Source of the DNA: Talinum fruticosum
Taxonomy: Eukaryota; Streptophyta; Magnoliopsida; Caryophyllales; Talinaceae
DNA: 64,000 nt
NCBI GenBank assembly: GCA_021018815.1
Contig: JAITYX010000012.1
Location: forward strand, 9,411,001-9,475,000
Direction of reading: 5' to 3'
The notes under the pieces were generated by a model, which saw only the letters and a program-made list of their open reading frames with translations, had not been told where the DNA came from and made no database searches. Made by a program: the position numbers and the translations under genes. Of the stretch, positions 31,012-42,354 are shown piece by piece (the first letter of the stretch is position 1; each line of letters starts with the position of its first letter).

Positions 31012-33235
31012 TGTTAAGTCGCATTTTATACGTATTTTTATTAGTTATTTACTTTATATTATATAGTTTATTTTATCTAAATTATCCTATTTTGTTTATT
31101 TTTAGGTAATTGACGAATAAAGTGGGAAAAGAAGAAAAGTCGTTAAAAGTGGATTTTTAGCTACGAGACAAGCATCCAAGAAAATATATGAAGTCGGTTC
31201 ATAAAAAGTAATATGTCATAAAATATTTATTTTATGATATTTTATTTTATGAAATCCTAATTGAAAGAGAAAAGGAAGCTTGAAAAAGAAAAGGAAGCTT
31301 GAAAAAGAAGAAACAGGAATAACCCTAACTCCTTCGCCTTATATATATATACTACTTGTCAACTCAAGAAGGGAGCCCGGGACGGAGACCTTTGCCCTTC
31401 CACACAAGCAGCCACACACCCTTCTCACTCAGCCACAACATCAGCCGCCCACCCCTCTTGTAGCTGCTCCTCACGTCCCTTTTCTCGCTGCCCATCAATC
31501 TTCTCGTTGCCCATATCACGGTTCTCGCCGTCACCTCCCTTGCTGCCTGCCTCCTTGTCACGCCAGCCCTCTTTGTCACTTGCACATCCTCACGTCCAGC
31601 CCCATCTCACGCTACCCTCGTCGTCATCATCATCATTAACTCTCCTCATCACCATCTTGATCATCAACATGGCAAGGAATATTATGGTAGTAATTTTATT
31701 ATTGTAATTTTTATTTTAAAGACTATTTTTATTGTAGTTTAATTTTAAAGATGATATTTTTATATGTTCCAATTTTCATTATGTTTGAGTAGCTTTCATA
31801 CTTAGTATAATCTACTTGAACCATGTTAAGTTATTTATTTTGAGACAAAGTTTCGATCTTTATTTTCTTATTGGTTAAATCCATGATTCTATGATAATTT
31901 GATTTTAATGTTTATGATTTTATGTCTAATTATAATTAGAGTGCACACTAATTAGTTTTATATAAATTCATATGATAGTTTAAAAGGGTTTAAGTACGTA
32001 ATTGCTTGATCTTTTAGACATAAGTATCACCCTAGTTAATCATGGATGGCTCATACCCATCTCTTTTAATTAGGAAATTATCATAGATCCTTCTTAAATC
32101 AATTTGCTAGTAGATTGGTTATTAGGTGCTAGATGATGTTTTTCTAATACTTAATGCTCTAATTTGATTAAATTCTAGTGCTAGTGCTAGGGTTATCAAT
32201 ATTAGTAGGGTTTATATTAGGGCTAGGCCTAAGTAAACTAATAACTAAGGAAAAACGGGGAAGATCCGCTAGTGGTTGTCTTCTACAGTTTAGCTCATAG
32301 GTAGACCAATTTGTGTGTTAATGATAAATAATAATTTACATGGTGGATATAGATTATACTAAGTGCTTTATAATTTGCTATCTTTGATAATTACTTGCTT
32401 GCCTTTTAGTTATTTTCTTGGGTTTATTAATTTTTATTTATAAATTTATAGCCTTTTATTATCAATTTCATTCACCCCCATAAAGATCAGTATTTTAGGT
32501 TAGTTTTAGTGGTTTTATTTGAATTTAATTTTGAGTCCTTATTTATTTTAATTTTCAGAATTAATTTTCTGTTAGTTTTTATTAATTTTGAGTCAGATTG
32601 TTAGAAATTAGATTAAAAATAGTTTCTTTTGTTATTTTTCATGTTTTATTTTCTTTTAAAGTTTAGATAGAGTCCTAGTTTGCTGTGATTAAATTTTAGA
32701 ATTTTTGGAATTAATTTGATATTTTTTTCAGATTTAATTCTTGAATTTAATTACTACGGATTTTTAATAAAATAAATTCGTAAATTAGGTTTTAAATTTT
32801 GTTTTTATATTTTTAGGGTCTGGTTAGGTCTAGAAAATTAGTGGTAATATTATAGGTAATTTTAGTATTTAATTTCATAATTAATTTAGTGCAGAATTTT
32901 ATTTATTTAATTTTCTGTTTTAGAATTTGTTTATTTTCTGCTTTAGTTTCCTGTTTTAATTATTCTAAAAATATACAAAAATATTTCTGGGTTATTGTAG
33001 TTTTATTATTCTGTATAAATTATTTATTTAGTTATTAGATAATTTTCTATGAATTTTATTTATTGATTTTAATTTATATTTTCTGTTTTATTTTTAAGAG
33101 TAGTAAATTTAATTAGATTAAAACTTGCATGTTATTATATCTTTCCTCGTGGATTCGATCCCTACTTCCCTATGCTATATTCTTAATTATAAGCCTAAGT
33201 AGTGGTTTAATTTGTAGCCGTACGACAAGCTAACA
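31012..33235 (+). repeat. 5' LTR of gag-only element
   Basis: 2224 bp. It has an AT-rich start, a TATA box near 31339, a CT-rich leader (31400-31670) and a long AT-rich R/U5 part, ending ACAAGCTAACA. Confidence 0.93.
31338..31351 (+). promoter_or_regulatory. LTR TATA box
   Basis: CTTATATATATATACT, followed about 30-60 bases on by the start of the CT-rich leader. The matching segment is deleted from the 3' LTR at the hAT insertion. Confidence 0.6.
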
Positions 33236-33239
33236 AATT

Positions 33240-33258
33240 TCGGCGCCGTTGCTGGGGA
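33240..33258 (+). other. primer binding site (Asp-tRNA type)
   Basis: TCGGCGCCGTTGCTGGGGA, two changes from TGGCGCCGTTGCCGGGGA with one extra base, four bases after the LTR. Confidence 0.85.
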
Positions 33259-33452
33259 AAGAAAATAATAGTTGTTAGTTTTATTATTTTAAATTTACTA
33301 CTTTTATTACTTCTTTGTAACTTTAATAGTTTGTTTTCATAGTTTTGTTTTTTTTGTGCTTTTATTTTTATTTTGACAAGGAGAATACATTTGACGAAGT
33401 AGAAACCAAGTAAGTATTTCTTATTACGTTTCGTAAGTTCGAAATTATTGAG

Positions 33453-35020
33453 ATGACTACTTTACGTGAACTTGCTACACCTAACTTGGATACACAACTT
33501 CTACCTGTCTCATATCCTTCATTGAACCGACCACTAAAATTGAATTCTAGATTTTTAAATGTGTTACCTAGATTTCATGGATTGCACTGGTGAGGACCCA
33601 TATCGTCATATCAATGAGTTTATTATTATATGTTCCACCATGCACCTTGAGGGAATCACCCAATACCAAATTAAGTTGAAAGTCTTTCCTTTTTCACTTC
33701 AAGATAAGGCTAAAGATTGGTTTTATTACCTACCCCTGCAACATTCACTACATGGACCCAAGTTCATACATCATTTTTAGAGAAATTTTTCCTGCATCTA
33801 GGATAGGGTCAATTAGAAAGGAAATTTGTGGCATTAAACAGGATGACTGGGAGACTTTTTCTGAATTTTGGGAGCGTTTTAATAAATTATGTACTAGTTG
33901 TCCCCAACATCAAATTTCCGAGCATTTATTGATTCAATATTTTTATGAAGGTTTATTGCCAATAGATAGAAATATGGTAGATGTTGCTAGTGGAGGGACC
34001 TTGTTTAATAAAACTCCAACTCGAGGCTAGAGAATTGTTTAATATTATGGCCCAAAATACTCAACAATTTGGAATTGGAGATACCCAATTTAGGAATGTT
34101 AATGAGCTCAATTTAGGTTCATCTGTAGAGATCCAATTGTCCCAAATTACTGTTATGTTGAACAAATTGGTCAATAGAGGAGAAACGAAGCTTGTAAAAT
34201 TTGTTGTTTAGAGGGGCACCCTACTGATTCATGTCCTACTCAACAAAGAGGGCATGCGATTTTTTCCAATCAAGGTCAAATGAACTATAACCCATTGTCC
34301 AACACTTATGAAGAATGGAGTGACTACTCTAACCTTAGGTATGGATTTGAAGAAAACCCCTGGAATTTGATGAATCCATTGCTCAGAACAAAACTAATTA
34401 TCTTTTAGAGCAAATCATTAAGAAGATGGATGACTAGAAAAAGGAGACTGACCTTAGGTTCCAAAGCTTAGAGATGACCATTAAGCATGTTCAAGAGAGA
34501 CAGATTGCCATTGATACGATGCTTAGTAACCTTCAAGCCCAAATACAATCTCAACCTTTCCAAGATCCAAAAGAAAATGTGAGTGTCATAACACTTAATA
34601 ATGGGAAAGAGTTAGAGGAACCTACAAAAATATAGAGGTAGAGCCAGAATTAGAGGTTAAGGAATCTGAACTTGACCACAACAAAGATGACGCCTCTAAT
34701 GCTAAGGTAATAGGTGAAAATAAAAGAGATCTTTACAAGCCTATCCCACCTTTTTCTAGTAGATTGATAAGCACAACTCCTAAGATAGACGAGGCAATTG
34801 AAGATATCATAGAAATATCTAGGAAGACAGAAATCAACATTCCTCTTCTAGATACCATGAAATGGGAACCTCGTTATGCTAAATTCCTTAAAGATCTATT
34901 CACGAACAAATTTAGATTGAAAAGGAACAAAAAGATAAGTGTGGGGAGAATACACATGCTCTTTTCCAAAAGAAATTTCCCACTAATTGCAAGTATGCAG
35001 GAGACCAAATATGTTTAGTG
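33453..35020 (+). pseudogene. gypsy gag (Retrotrans_gag type) of non-autonomous element
   Basis: ATG at 33453 gives MTTLRELATPNLDTQL. After a frameshift near 33585 the capsid core follows: EDPYRHINEFIIICSTMHLE, LQDKAKDWFYYL, then SEFWERFNKLCTSCPQHQI and LLIQYFYEGLLPIDR (33590-33980). These are the standard Athila/Tat-type gag blocks. A zinc-knuckle relic, CCLEGHPTDSCPTQ, is at about 34205-34250. The C-terminal part (about 34760-35018) ends with the …RYAKFLKDLFTNK… block that normally leads into protease. The protease itself, and everything after it, is absent. Four or more frameshifts are visible. Confidence 0.85.
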
Positions 35021-36260
35021 TGGGAAATACAATTAGATGATCCTTGACCTGCAGAGGTGTCGAGCCAAAGACGAGTAAACAAAGACGCTGGTTGGGAGGT
35101 AACCTAACATTTTCAGGGAAGTTTCTATAATTTTTACTTTAATTTTAGTTTTATTTTTATTTTTGCATGCATTAGGGACAATGCATGAATTAAGTGTGGG
35201 GAGTGCATCCTGCATTTTAATTCTATGCATTTATTTTTATCTTATTTTTTGAAAAAAATTCTTGTAAAGAAATGCTTGAACATGAATATATGCTAGGTTA
35301 ACTTGCTTAATTTTTCTGTTTCTAATTTTTCTTTCCCTTTGAAAGTGAGAAATTTGAACATGTTAATTGTCATTCAAAGTTGTTTGAGTTGATCCTCATA
35401 CATTTTTTCAATTAGTGACAATCATAATTTTTCTGTCAATTTGATCATGTTTTATGATTGTGATAGAGGAAATAAATTGACTTAAACCATTCACCTAGAC
35501 TACTGAACTTAGCAGATTGACTCATTGAAATTTTTATTTTTCTTGTTTTGCCTTCAAAAAAAAAAACAAAAAAATAAGATGTTAGTTTACCAACATGGGT
35601 CGGAGTTGGTGGCTTGGCACCATTTCCCTTAAGTTTAGGTCTCAAGTTGAGCCTTATGAATGGAGTAACCCATGCTGGGAGAGTCATGCCCCTTTTAGGC
35701 CGATCATGGCTCGAACCATACTAACGAAAAGAGAAAGGAAAAAAAAGTATTAAACTCCAGCACCTCTGTTTGGGTGAGTGGGAGACAGGGAGTGTTATAT
35801 TTCTAAGCCCCTATATGGGTCTCGAATATGTGCTTGAATGGAGTTATATATATATTTAAAAAAAAAAGAAAAAAGAAAAGAAGTTTGCAGAACAAGTTTA
35901 TTATCGATTTTTAGTGAGTTATCAACCGATTCGAGTGTCTCTATAACCATACTGCACCTTAATTTTTCCCATCCTAAAACATTTTAGACCTCTTGACTGG
36001 AATGTACGTGTTTGAAAAAGATGGATAAATTTTTTATTGTTGCTTAACCGAAAGAGATATTGTGAGGCTGATAAATAAACTCTCCGATGACAATGAAATG
36101 TTTATTTTTTTCACTTGCTTGGGAAAGACAAATTTTCATCAAACTGTTTTTGAAAGGAAGACAAACTTAGTGTATACTTTATGTTTTATGTATATCTTTA
36201 TAAGAAAGCGTATTATTAGATCGAGTCTTAGATTTCTTTGCACGAGGACGTCCAAAGTCT
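35021..36260 (+). other. non-coding tail of gag-only element
   Basis: This includes the conserved 'GGTGTCGAGCCAAAGACG … TTGGGAGGTAACC' segment at about 35055-35105 and an internal polypurine-like motif (ATTAGGGACAATGCATGA … AAGTGTGGGGAG, 35171-35203). AT-rich low-complexity sequence follows. No ORF is convincing. Confidence 0.7.
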
Positions 36261-36273
36261 AAGTGTGGGGATT
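36261..36273 (+). other. polypurine tract, gag-only element
   Basis: AAGTGTGGGGATT immediately before the 3' LTR start. Confidence 0.85.
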
Positions 36274-36722
36274 TGTTAAGTCACATTTTATACGTATTTT
36301 TATTAGTTATTTACTTTATATTATATAGTTTATTTTATCTAAATTATCCTATTTTGTTTATTTTTAGGTAATTGACGAATAAAGTGGGAAGAGAAGAAAA
36401 GTCGTTAAAAGTGGATTTTTAGCTACAAACAAGCATCCAAGAAAATATATGAAGTCGGTTCATAAAAAGTAATATGTCATAAAATATTTATTTTATGATA
36501 TTTTATTTTATGAAATCCTAATTGAAAGAGAAAAGGAAGCTTGGAAGAAAAAGGAAACTTAAAAGAGAACAAGTGACGGACCCGAGAATTTACGGAAGGG
36601 GGTCGAAATAAACTAAATAATAGTGTACACAAGTAAAAATTTCGGCAGAGTTTCCTCTATAATATGGCTAATCCCATAGGCTTAAAGCCTTAAACCTGTA
36701 CGAAACACATTCATAAACTCAA

Positions 36723-36775
36723 CGAGCCACACGCTCGGAGTATCAACAACACAAACACAACGAGCCACACGCTCG
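36723..36775. repeat. paired subterminal hairpin motif in hAT
   Basis: CGAGCCACACGCTCG, a 5-bp stem with a CACAC loop, occurs at 36723-36737 and 36761-36775. It is part of a 21-bp direct repeat with period 38. It is about 150 bp inside the 3' end and could be a transposase-binding site (inference). Confidence 0.6.
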
Positions 36776-36873
36776 GAGTAACACAAACCGAACAAACATC
36801 CGTACAAATACAAAAGTTAACATTTGTTTTGAAAATTAATATTACATAAGGATAATATTACATCTAATGTAAT

Positions 36874-39312
36874 TGTCCTCGTCGAGTCTTCATATTTTGA
36901 AAGCGCTCCATGATGTCATCACTAGATAGACTTTCAAACAAATCATCTTCAAAGTAAGTAATAACGAGTATCATTCAAAAACTCTTCCGATATCCAATTG
37001 CGTAAGTTGGTCTTGATATACTTCATCGAAGAAAAAACTCTTTCAATCGTTGCTGTAGAAACAGGCAAAATCAATGCCAATTTCAAAAGCAAGTGTACAT
37101 GGGGAAAACTCATATGCTTCTTGGTTTTAATCATCCTTGTCGACAGTTTACCAAGTCCATTCAAGTTAGATAATCTCTCATCATCAAGTATATTATCAAT
37201 GAAAGTATCCAATTCACCATTAAGGGCCTCAATGCCTAATTCATCAAAATCATCCGGATACAACCGAGCCATTTTGAGTATCTTGTTCTTGTCAAAGTTG
37301 GAGAAAGAGTCAACAGGATTCAAACAAGCCAAACCAAAGCGACTATTGAGTTCAAGCATTTGCATATCAAGAATTGAATAAAACACATCAATGCGATAAT
37401 AGTGTTCATTTGTCACAGAAGAAACTCTACGTTTTGACTTTCCCCTAGCACGAAGAGGAGCGAAATCATGCATGTTAGGAATCTCAATATCATGCTTCAC
37501 ACAAAATGAACTAACATCATCTATCAAAGAGTCCCATCCTTGATCCCTTGCACGTTGTAATTGTTTCTTAGCTGTTTTAAGAAGTGATATTGCATTAACA
37601 ATGTCTTGATCCCTTCTTTGCAGAGCTTGACTCAATGCATTGGTAATGCCTAACACCAATTTCATTAGATGTAATAAAAAGGCAAAGTCATATGTCTAAA
37701 TACCATCCAAAATAGCTTGACCTTTAACTTGATCTTGTGGTTCGGTTCCATCAGTTGCAAGAGCATCAAGCACATCAACGATTGGAGCAAACATGACAAT
37801 AAGATTCATGAATGTTTTATAATGAGAGCCCCAACGAGTGTTGCTAGGTCTTTGAAGTCCAACTTCTTGATTCAAACCCTTTCCAGTTTGAACCTCCCCA
37901 TTTGCTATGCTTCTTCAACTATCTCAGATTGTTTTAATCGATATTCATCTCTACGCTTATAAGAGCCTCCAACCATATTCAGAGTCAAATTAGCTAAATC
38001 AAGAAACCTTTCAATATCAACATGTTTATGAGCAAGCTGCAACAAGAGTCAATTCAAGTTGATGAGCAAAACAATGCACATAATGTGCCGATGGATTTTC
38101 TTGCTTGAATCAAACTTCTAAGCCCATTGATGTGACCTCTCATATTACTAGCCCCATCATACCCTTGCCCTCGTATTCGTGATGGGCTCAAGGATAATTG
38201 ACCAAGTACGGAATAAATTTCTTCTTGCAATGACACAGCAGTAGTACTAGTAACATGGACAAGACTAACCAACCGTTCCATGACAAACCCCATTTTGTCA
38301 ACATATCTCAAAACAATAGCCATTTGTTGCTTACAAGAAACATCACGGGATTCATCGGCTAATACGAGAAAAATATCCATCCCCAATTTCTTGAACAATA
38401 GCATTAATAGTTTCCCTTGAACAAGCACTTGCAATATCTTTCTGGATTTTAGGGAATACATTATACAATTTCCAGGAGCATTCTTCAAAATAACATTTCC
38501 AACTTTGTCGTTCTTTTCCCAGTAAAACTTTAAAATAGTTCTAAACAGTCCTTTCCTTCTTGAAAATTCGCTCTCATCACGACCACGGAAAGGCAAACCT
38601 TCGGACAATAGAATCCTTGACACATCAACTGAAGCATTTAAACGAGTTCTATACTCAGCTTTAGCTTCTTCGGATCGTTTATCCAATGCGGTTTGTATGG
38701 ATTGTCTTTGCATCATTAGGTCTTCACATCGTTTAACACATTTATTATGCGTACTATTCACCCCACCAACGTGCTTACGAAATCTATTTGTCTTATTCCA
38801 ACTTGAAAATCCTTTACTTGTGATTGCATCCCCTCCCCCAAAAATGGGTCATTTCATCATTTTTAAACAAATAGCAACACAAGTAAAATGCGAGCATCTT
38901 CCTTTATGCTATATTCTAACCAATTATTGTATAAACCATACCAGGAGACATTAAATCTACGCATATATCCAGACATTGACGTTTGAGGGAAAGTATGATT
39001 TCGGGGTTGAAAGGGACCTTTTTGGAGATATGCTCTTCTTACCTCATCTTGTTCATCGGGATGATATTGTGACATTGGTTTTCTTGCTCCCGGATCGGAT
39101 GGAAGTGCATTGACATCAACTCGACTTCTCCGAATAGAAGAGGGATTGTCATTTACATCACATGTTGTAGGGGAGGGATTGACATTTGCATCACAAGTTG
39201 TAGGGGAAGGATTTATATTTGCATCGCCTTCTTCATTCAATGGTGAATTTTTAGATTTCGAACTTGAAGGAATGGAGGATTCTATAGCTATCTTTTTGAA
39301 ATATCTATGCAT
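36874..39312 (-). pseudogene. hAT transposase (zf-TTF / DUF4371 / dimerisation)
   Basis: About 812 codons from ATG at 39312 (MHRYFKKIAIESS) to a TAG at 36874-36876. N-terminal 33-bp repeats encode DANVNPSPTTC units. The TTF-type zinc finger has KGPFQPRNHTFPQTS and CCYLF, the latter reached only after a frameshift near 38890. The DUF4371 catalytic part (38761-38054) has ADESRDVSCKQQMAIVLRYV and RGQGYDGASNMRG. The C-terminal dimerisation domain has LPVSTATIERVFSSMKYIKT, and the last 28 codons need a frameshift near 36955. About five frameshifts or stops separate it from a working gene, fewer than any other element here. It would cut and paste itself and its deleted relative at 29836-42735. Confidence 0.88.
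39136..39234 (-). repeat. 33-bp coding tandem repeat in hAT transposase
   Basis: Three units encode DANINPSPTTC, DANVNPSPTTC and DVNDNPSSIRR. The outer hAT remnant has only the first unit, NANTNPSPTTF, before its deletion point. Confidence 0.75.
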
Positions 39313-39318
39313 TTTAAC

Positions 39319-39509
39319 CTATAATAAAAATTAAACAACAAAAACCAAACATCTATCGTGAAATTGGTCTAAAGAATGAATGAAATAAAATTGAAAAATC
39401 AATAAAATCACATAAATTAACGATAAAATTACAGAAATTAAATCTAACATCACACAAATTATACCTTAAATTGAATTAAAATTGAAAAACTTGAAAGTTG
39501 TGAACTTAC
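39319..39509 (-). other. intron in hAT leader
   Basis: On the minus strand GTAAGTTCAC starts at 39509 and ATTATAG ends at 39319, one base before TTAAAATG. The same intron, at the same place, is in the outer hAT (42355-42545). This supports it as a real spliced leader intron. Confidence 0.65.
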
Positions 39510-39880
39510 AAATTTGGGAATGAATCAATGATAGAGTAGTCACTAGAGAGTGTGGTGCGGTGCAGCGAAGAGAGAGGGCAGTGGCGGACAGCGACCGAGG
39601 CGGCTAGAAGTGGCGGTGGTCCGGTGGATGGCGCCGGCGATGTGCTGCAATGCAATCGTTGGGGGCTCCTCCGGTGTGGTCGTTGGCTGGGAGAGAAAGA
39701 GAGTGTGTGTGGGAGTGGGAGAGGAGAGGAAGGGCTCCGGTGCTTGGGTAGGCAGAGCAGCACGGCGGGCGGCAGCAGTGGTGGCCCGGGGCTGGTCCGG
39801 TGGTGGGGGCAACAACAAAGCGGAGCAGCGCTGCAGCGTGGGGCAGAGTCGTGGCGGTGAGTTGTGTAAAATAAGGTATG
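39510..39880 (-). other. hAT leader exon (GC-rich)
   Basis: Untranslated, GC/CT-rich sequence between the tRNA-like terminal region and the leader intron. It gives long ORFs on both strands only because of composition. It corresponds in position to 30060-30324 and 42276-42354 of the outer hAT, but the sequence is divergent. Confidence 0.5.
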
Positions 39881-39931
39881 AAAGAAGTTGTTAAATTTTG
39901 GAAAAAAAAAAAAAAGGATTGCGTGCCTTAT

Positions 39932-39985
39932 GATTCAAACCCACGACCTCGCGTGTGACTTTTGACATTGTCACCATCTCGGCTA
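39932..39985 (-). promoter_or_regulatory. tRNA-like Pol III boxes near hAT end
   Basis: On the minus strand TAGCCGAGATGGT (39985-39973) resembles an A box and GGTTTGAATC (39941-39932) a B box. Same order and distance from the terminus as in the outer hAT. Confidence 0.5.
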
Positions 39986-42060
39986 CAATCACTTTCGGTT
40001 TCATTTCTATTCTATAAAATATTTATTTTGTTTTTGAGAGGGGGTCGATTAACCCCACTGACCCCCGGTCGATTCGTCCCTGGCCACACACCCTTCTCAC
40101 TCAGCCACAACATCGGCCGCCCACCCCTCGTGCAGCTGCTCCTCACGTCCCTTTTCTCGCTGCCCATCAATCTTCTCGTTGCCCATATCACAGTTCTCGC
40201 CATCACCTCCCTTGCTGCCTTCCTCCTTGTCACGCCAGCCCTCTTTGTCACTTGCACATCCTCACGTCCAGCCCCATCTCACGCTACCCTCATCATCATC
40301 ATCATCATTAACTCTCCTCATCACCATCTTGATCATCACCATGGCAAGGAATATTATGGTAGTAATTTTATTATTGTAATTTTTATTTTAAAGACTATTT
40401 TATTGTAGTTTAATTTTAAAGATGATATTTTTATATGTTCCAATTTTCATTATGTTTGAGTAGCTTTTATACTTAGTATAATCTACTTGAAACCATGTTA
40501 AGTTATTCATTTCGAGACAAAGTTTCGATCTTTATTTTCTTATTGGTTAAATCCATGATTCTATGATAATTTGATTTTAATGTTTATGATTTTATGTCTA
40601 ATTATAATTAGAGTGCACACTAATTAGTTTTATATAAAGTCATATGATAGTTTAAAAGGGTTTAAGTACGTAATTGCTTGATCTTTTAGACATAAGTATC
40701 ACCCTAATTAATCATGGATGGCTCATACCCATCTCTTTTAATTAGGAAATTATCATAGATCCTTCTTAAATCAATTTGCTAGTAGATTGGTTATTAGGTG
40801 CTAGATGATGTTTTTCTAATACTTAATGCTCTAATTTGATTAAATTCTAGTGCCAGTGCTAGGGTTATCAATATTAGTGGGGTTTATATTAGGGCTAGGC
40901 CTAAGTAAACTAATAACTAAGGAAAAACGGGGAAGATCCACTAGTGGTTGTCATCTACAGTTTAGCTCATGGGTAGATCAATTTGTGTTAATGATAAATA
41001 ATAATTTACATGGTGGATATAGATTATACTAAGTGCTTTATAATTTGCTATCTTTGATAATTACTTGCTTGCCTTTTAGTTATTTTCTTGGGTTTATTAA
41101 TTTTTATTTATAAACTTATAGCCTTTTATTATCAATTTCATTCACCCCCATAAAGATCAGTATTTTAGGTTAGTTTTAGTAGTTTTATTTGAATTTAATT
41201 TTGAGTCATTATTTATTTTAATTTTCAGAATTAATTTTCCGTTAGTTTTTATTAATTTTGAGTTAGATTGTTAGAAATTAGATTAAAAATAGTTTCTTTT
41301 GTTATTTTTCATGTTTTATTTTCTTTTAAAGTTTAGATAGAGTCCTAGTTTGCTGTGATTAAATTTTAGAATTTTTGGAATTAATTTGATATTTTTTCAG
41401 ATTTAATTCTTGAATTTAATTACTGCAGATTTTTAATAAAATAAATTCGTAAATTAGGTTTTAAATTTTTTTTTATATTTTTAGGGTCTGGTTAGGTCTA
41501 GAAAATTAGTGGTAATATTATAGGTAATTTTAGTATTTATTTTCGTAATTAATTTAGTGCAGAATTTTATTTATTTAATTTTCTGTTTTAGAATTTGTTT
41601 ATTTTCTACTTTAGTTTTCTGTTTTAATTATTCTAAAAAATATACAAAAATATTTCTGGGTTATTGTAGTTTTCTTATTCTGTATAGATTATTTATTTAG
41701 TTATTAGATAATTTTCTATGAATTTTAGCTATTGATTTTAATTTATATTTTCTGTTTTGTTTTTAAGAGTAGTAAATTTAATTAGATTAAAACTTGCATG
41801 TTATTATATCTTTCCTCGTGGATTCGATCCGTACTTCCCTATGCTATATTTTTAATTATAAGCCTAAGTAGTGGTTTAATTTGTAGTCGTACGACAAGCT
41901 AACAGAGAGAACAGGGAGTGGGGTGGCCACCGAGCGAGAGAACCGCAGACAACGCAAGAGAGTGAGAGAGAAGGGGAAGGGGAAGGGGGAAGGAGAGGAG
42001 AGAGAGAGGTTGGAGAGGGAGGCGTGCGCCAGGAGCAGAGGAGCAATTAGGGTTTCCAAG

Positions 42061-42071
42061 GTCTATTTATA
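42061..42071 (-). promoter_or_regulatory. TATA box of hAT-like element
   Basis: On the minus strand TATAAATAGAC is followed about 25 bases later by AAACCCTAATTGCTCC and a long CT-rich leader, the pattern of a plant promoter and transcription start. Transcription would run leftward into the nested LTR element. Confidence 0.5.
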
Positions 42072-42293
42072 CTCATGTTTTTTTAAAAAAAAAATTTGGT
42101 TCGGTTCGGTTAACCGATTTTTCATTTCTCCGAACCGAAACCGAACCGAGAACCGAAAATAATTTTCGGTTCGGTTAACCGATCCGACTGTTTAAAAAAA
42201 TCCATCCAGTTAACCGCTTTTTGTTCGGTTTTTGGTTTTTCAGTTTCGGTTTTTCCGCACACCCCTAGCTGCCCGCCCCGGTCGCCGGTGCAC

Positions 42294-42325
42294 CTCCTCT
42301 CCTCTCCTCTCCTCTCCTCTCCCCC
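42294..42325. repeat. (CTCCT)n microsatellite
   Basis: About six copies of CTCCT/CTCTC in the leader exon of the outer hAT. Confidence 0.85.
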
Positions 42326-42354
42326 ACCACACTCTCTCTTTTATTCCCAGATCT

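Larger units (their letters stand above)
36570..40083 (-). mobile_element. nearly complete autonomous hAT transposon, fourth level
   Basis: The 5' terminus (minus strand, 40083) is CAGGGACGAATCGACC and the 3' terminus (plus strand, 36570) is CAAGTGACGGACCCG. About 3.5 kb long. From the 5' end the order is tRNA-like boxes (39932-39985), GC-rich leader exon (to 39510), a 191-bp intron and a transposase frame (39312-36874) covering zf-TTF, DUF4371 and hAT dimerisation regions. No 8-bp target duplication is visible; instead LTR sequence is deleted at the junction. Confidence 0.9.
31012..41904 (+). mobile_element. gag-only Ty3/gypsy LTR retrotransposon, third level
   Basis: The LTRs begin TGTTAAGTC and end GCTAACA. 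A perfect target duplication GAGAG lies at 31007-31011 and 41905-41909. The primer site at 33240 is of Asp-tRNA type. The 3.0 kb internal part has a gag-like ORF but no RT, RNase H or integrase. It resembles the TR-GAG class of non-autonomous elements, with an Athila/Diaspora-type gag. The LTRs are very similar (about four differences in the first 260 bases), so insertion was fairly recent. An autonomous hAT sits in the 3' LTR. Confidence 0.93.
36274..41904 (+). repeat. 3' LTR of gag-only element, split by hAT
   Basis: The left piece is 36274-36569 and the right piece 40084-41904. The two pieces join at positions equivalent to 31314 and 31411 of the 5' LTR, so about 96 bp including the TATA box were lost at the hAT insertion. 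A CATCAT run at 40289-40311 is slightly longer than in the 5' LTR. Confidence 0.92.
30325..42267. mobile_element. hAT-like element (TAGGGGTGTGC ends), second level
   Basis: The ends are inverted: TAGGGGTGTGCAAAACC on the left and TAGGGGTGTGCGGAAAAACC read inward from the right. A perfect 8-bp target duplication GCTGCCCG lies at 30317-30324 and 42268-42275. Both ends are followed by long runs of CCGAA/TTCGG motifs. Outside the nested LTR element it has only about 1.05 kb, with a minus-strand promoter and leader and no recognisable transposase, so it is non-autonomous. Confidence 0.92.

Noticed and set aside
31280..31707. ORFs in the LTR leader (up to 119 codons) and their copies at 39962-40408
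   Set aside because: They arise from the CT-rich LTR leader, are not conserved in frame between the two LTRs and show no domain.
36998..37381. Plus-strand ORF of 127 codons
   Set aside because: Opposite strand of the hAT transposase C-terminal region; no domain recognised.
39543..39894. Overlapping ORFs on both strands over GC-rich sequence
   Set aside because: They are created by low-complexity GC-rich leader sequence of the hAT; the same position in the related copy does not conserve any protein.
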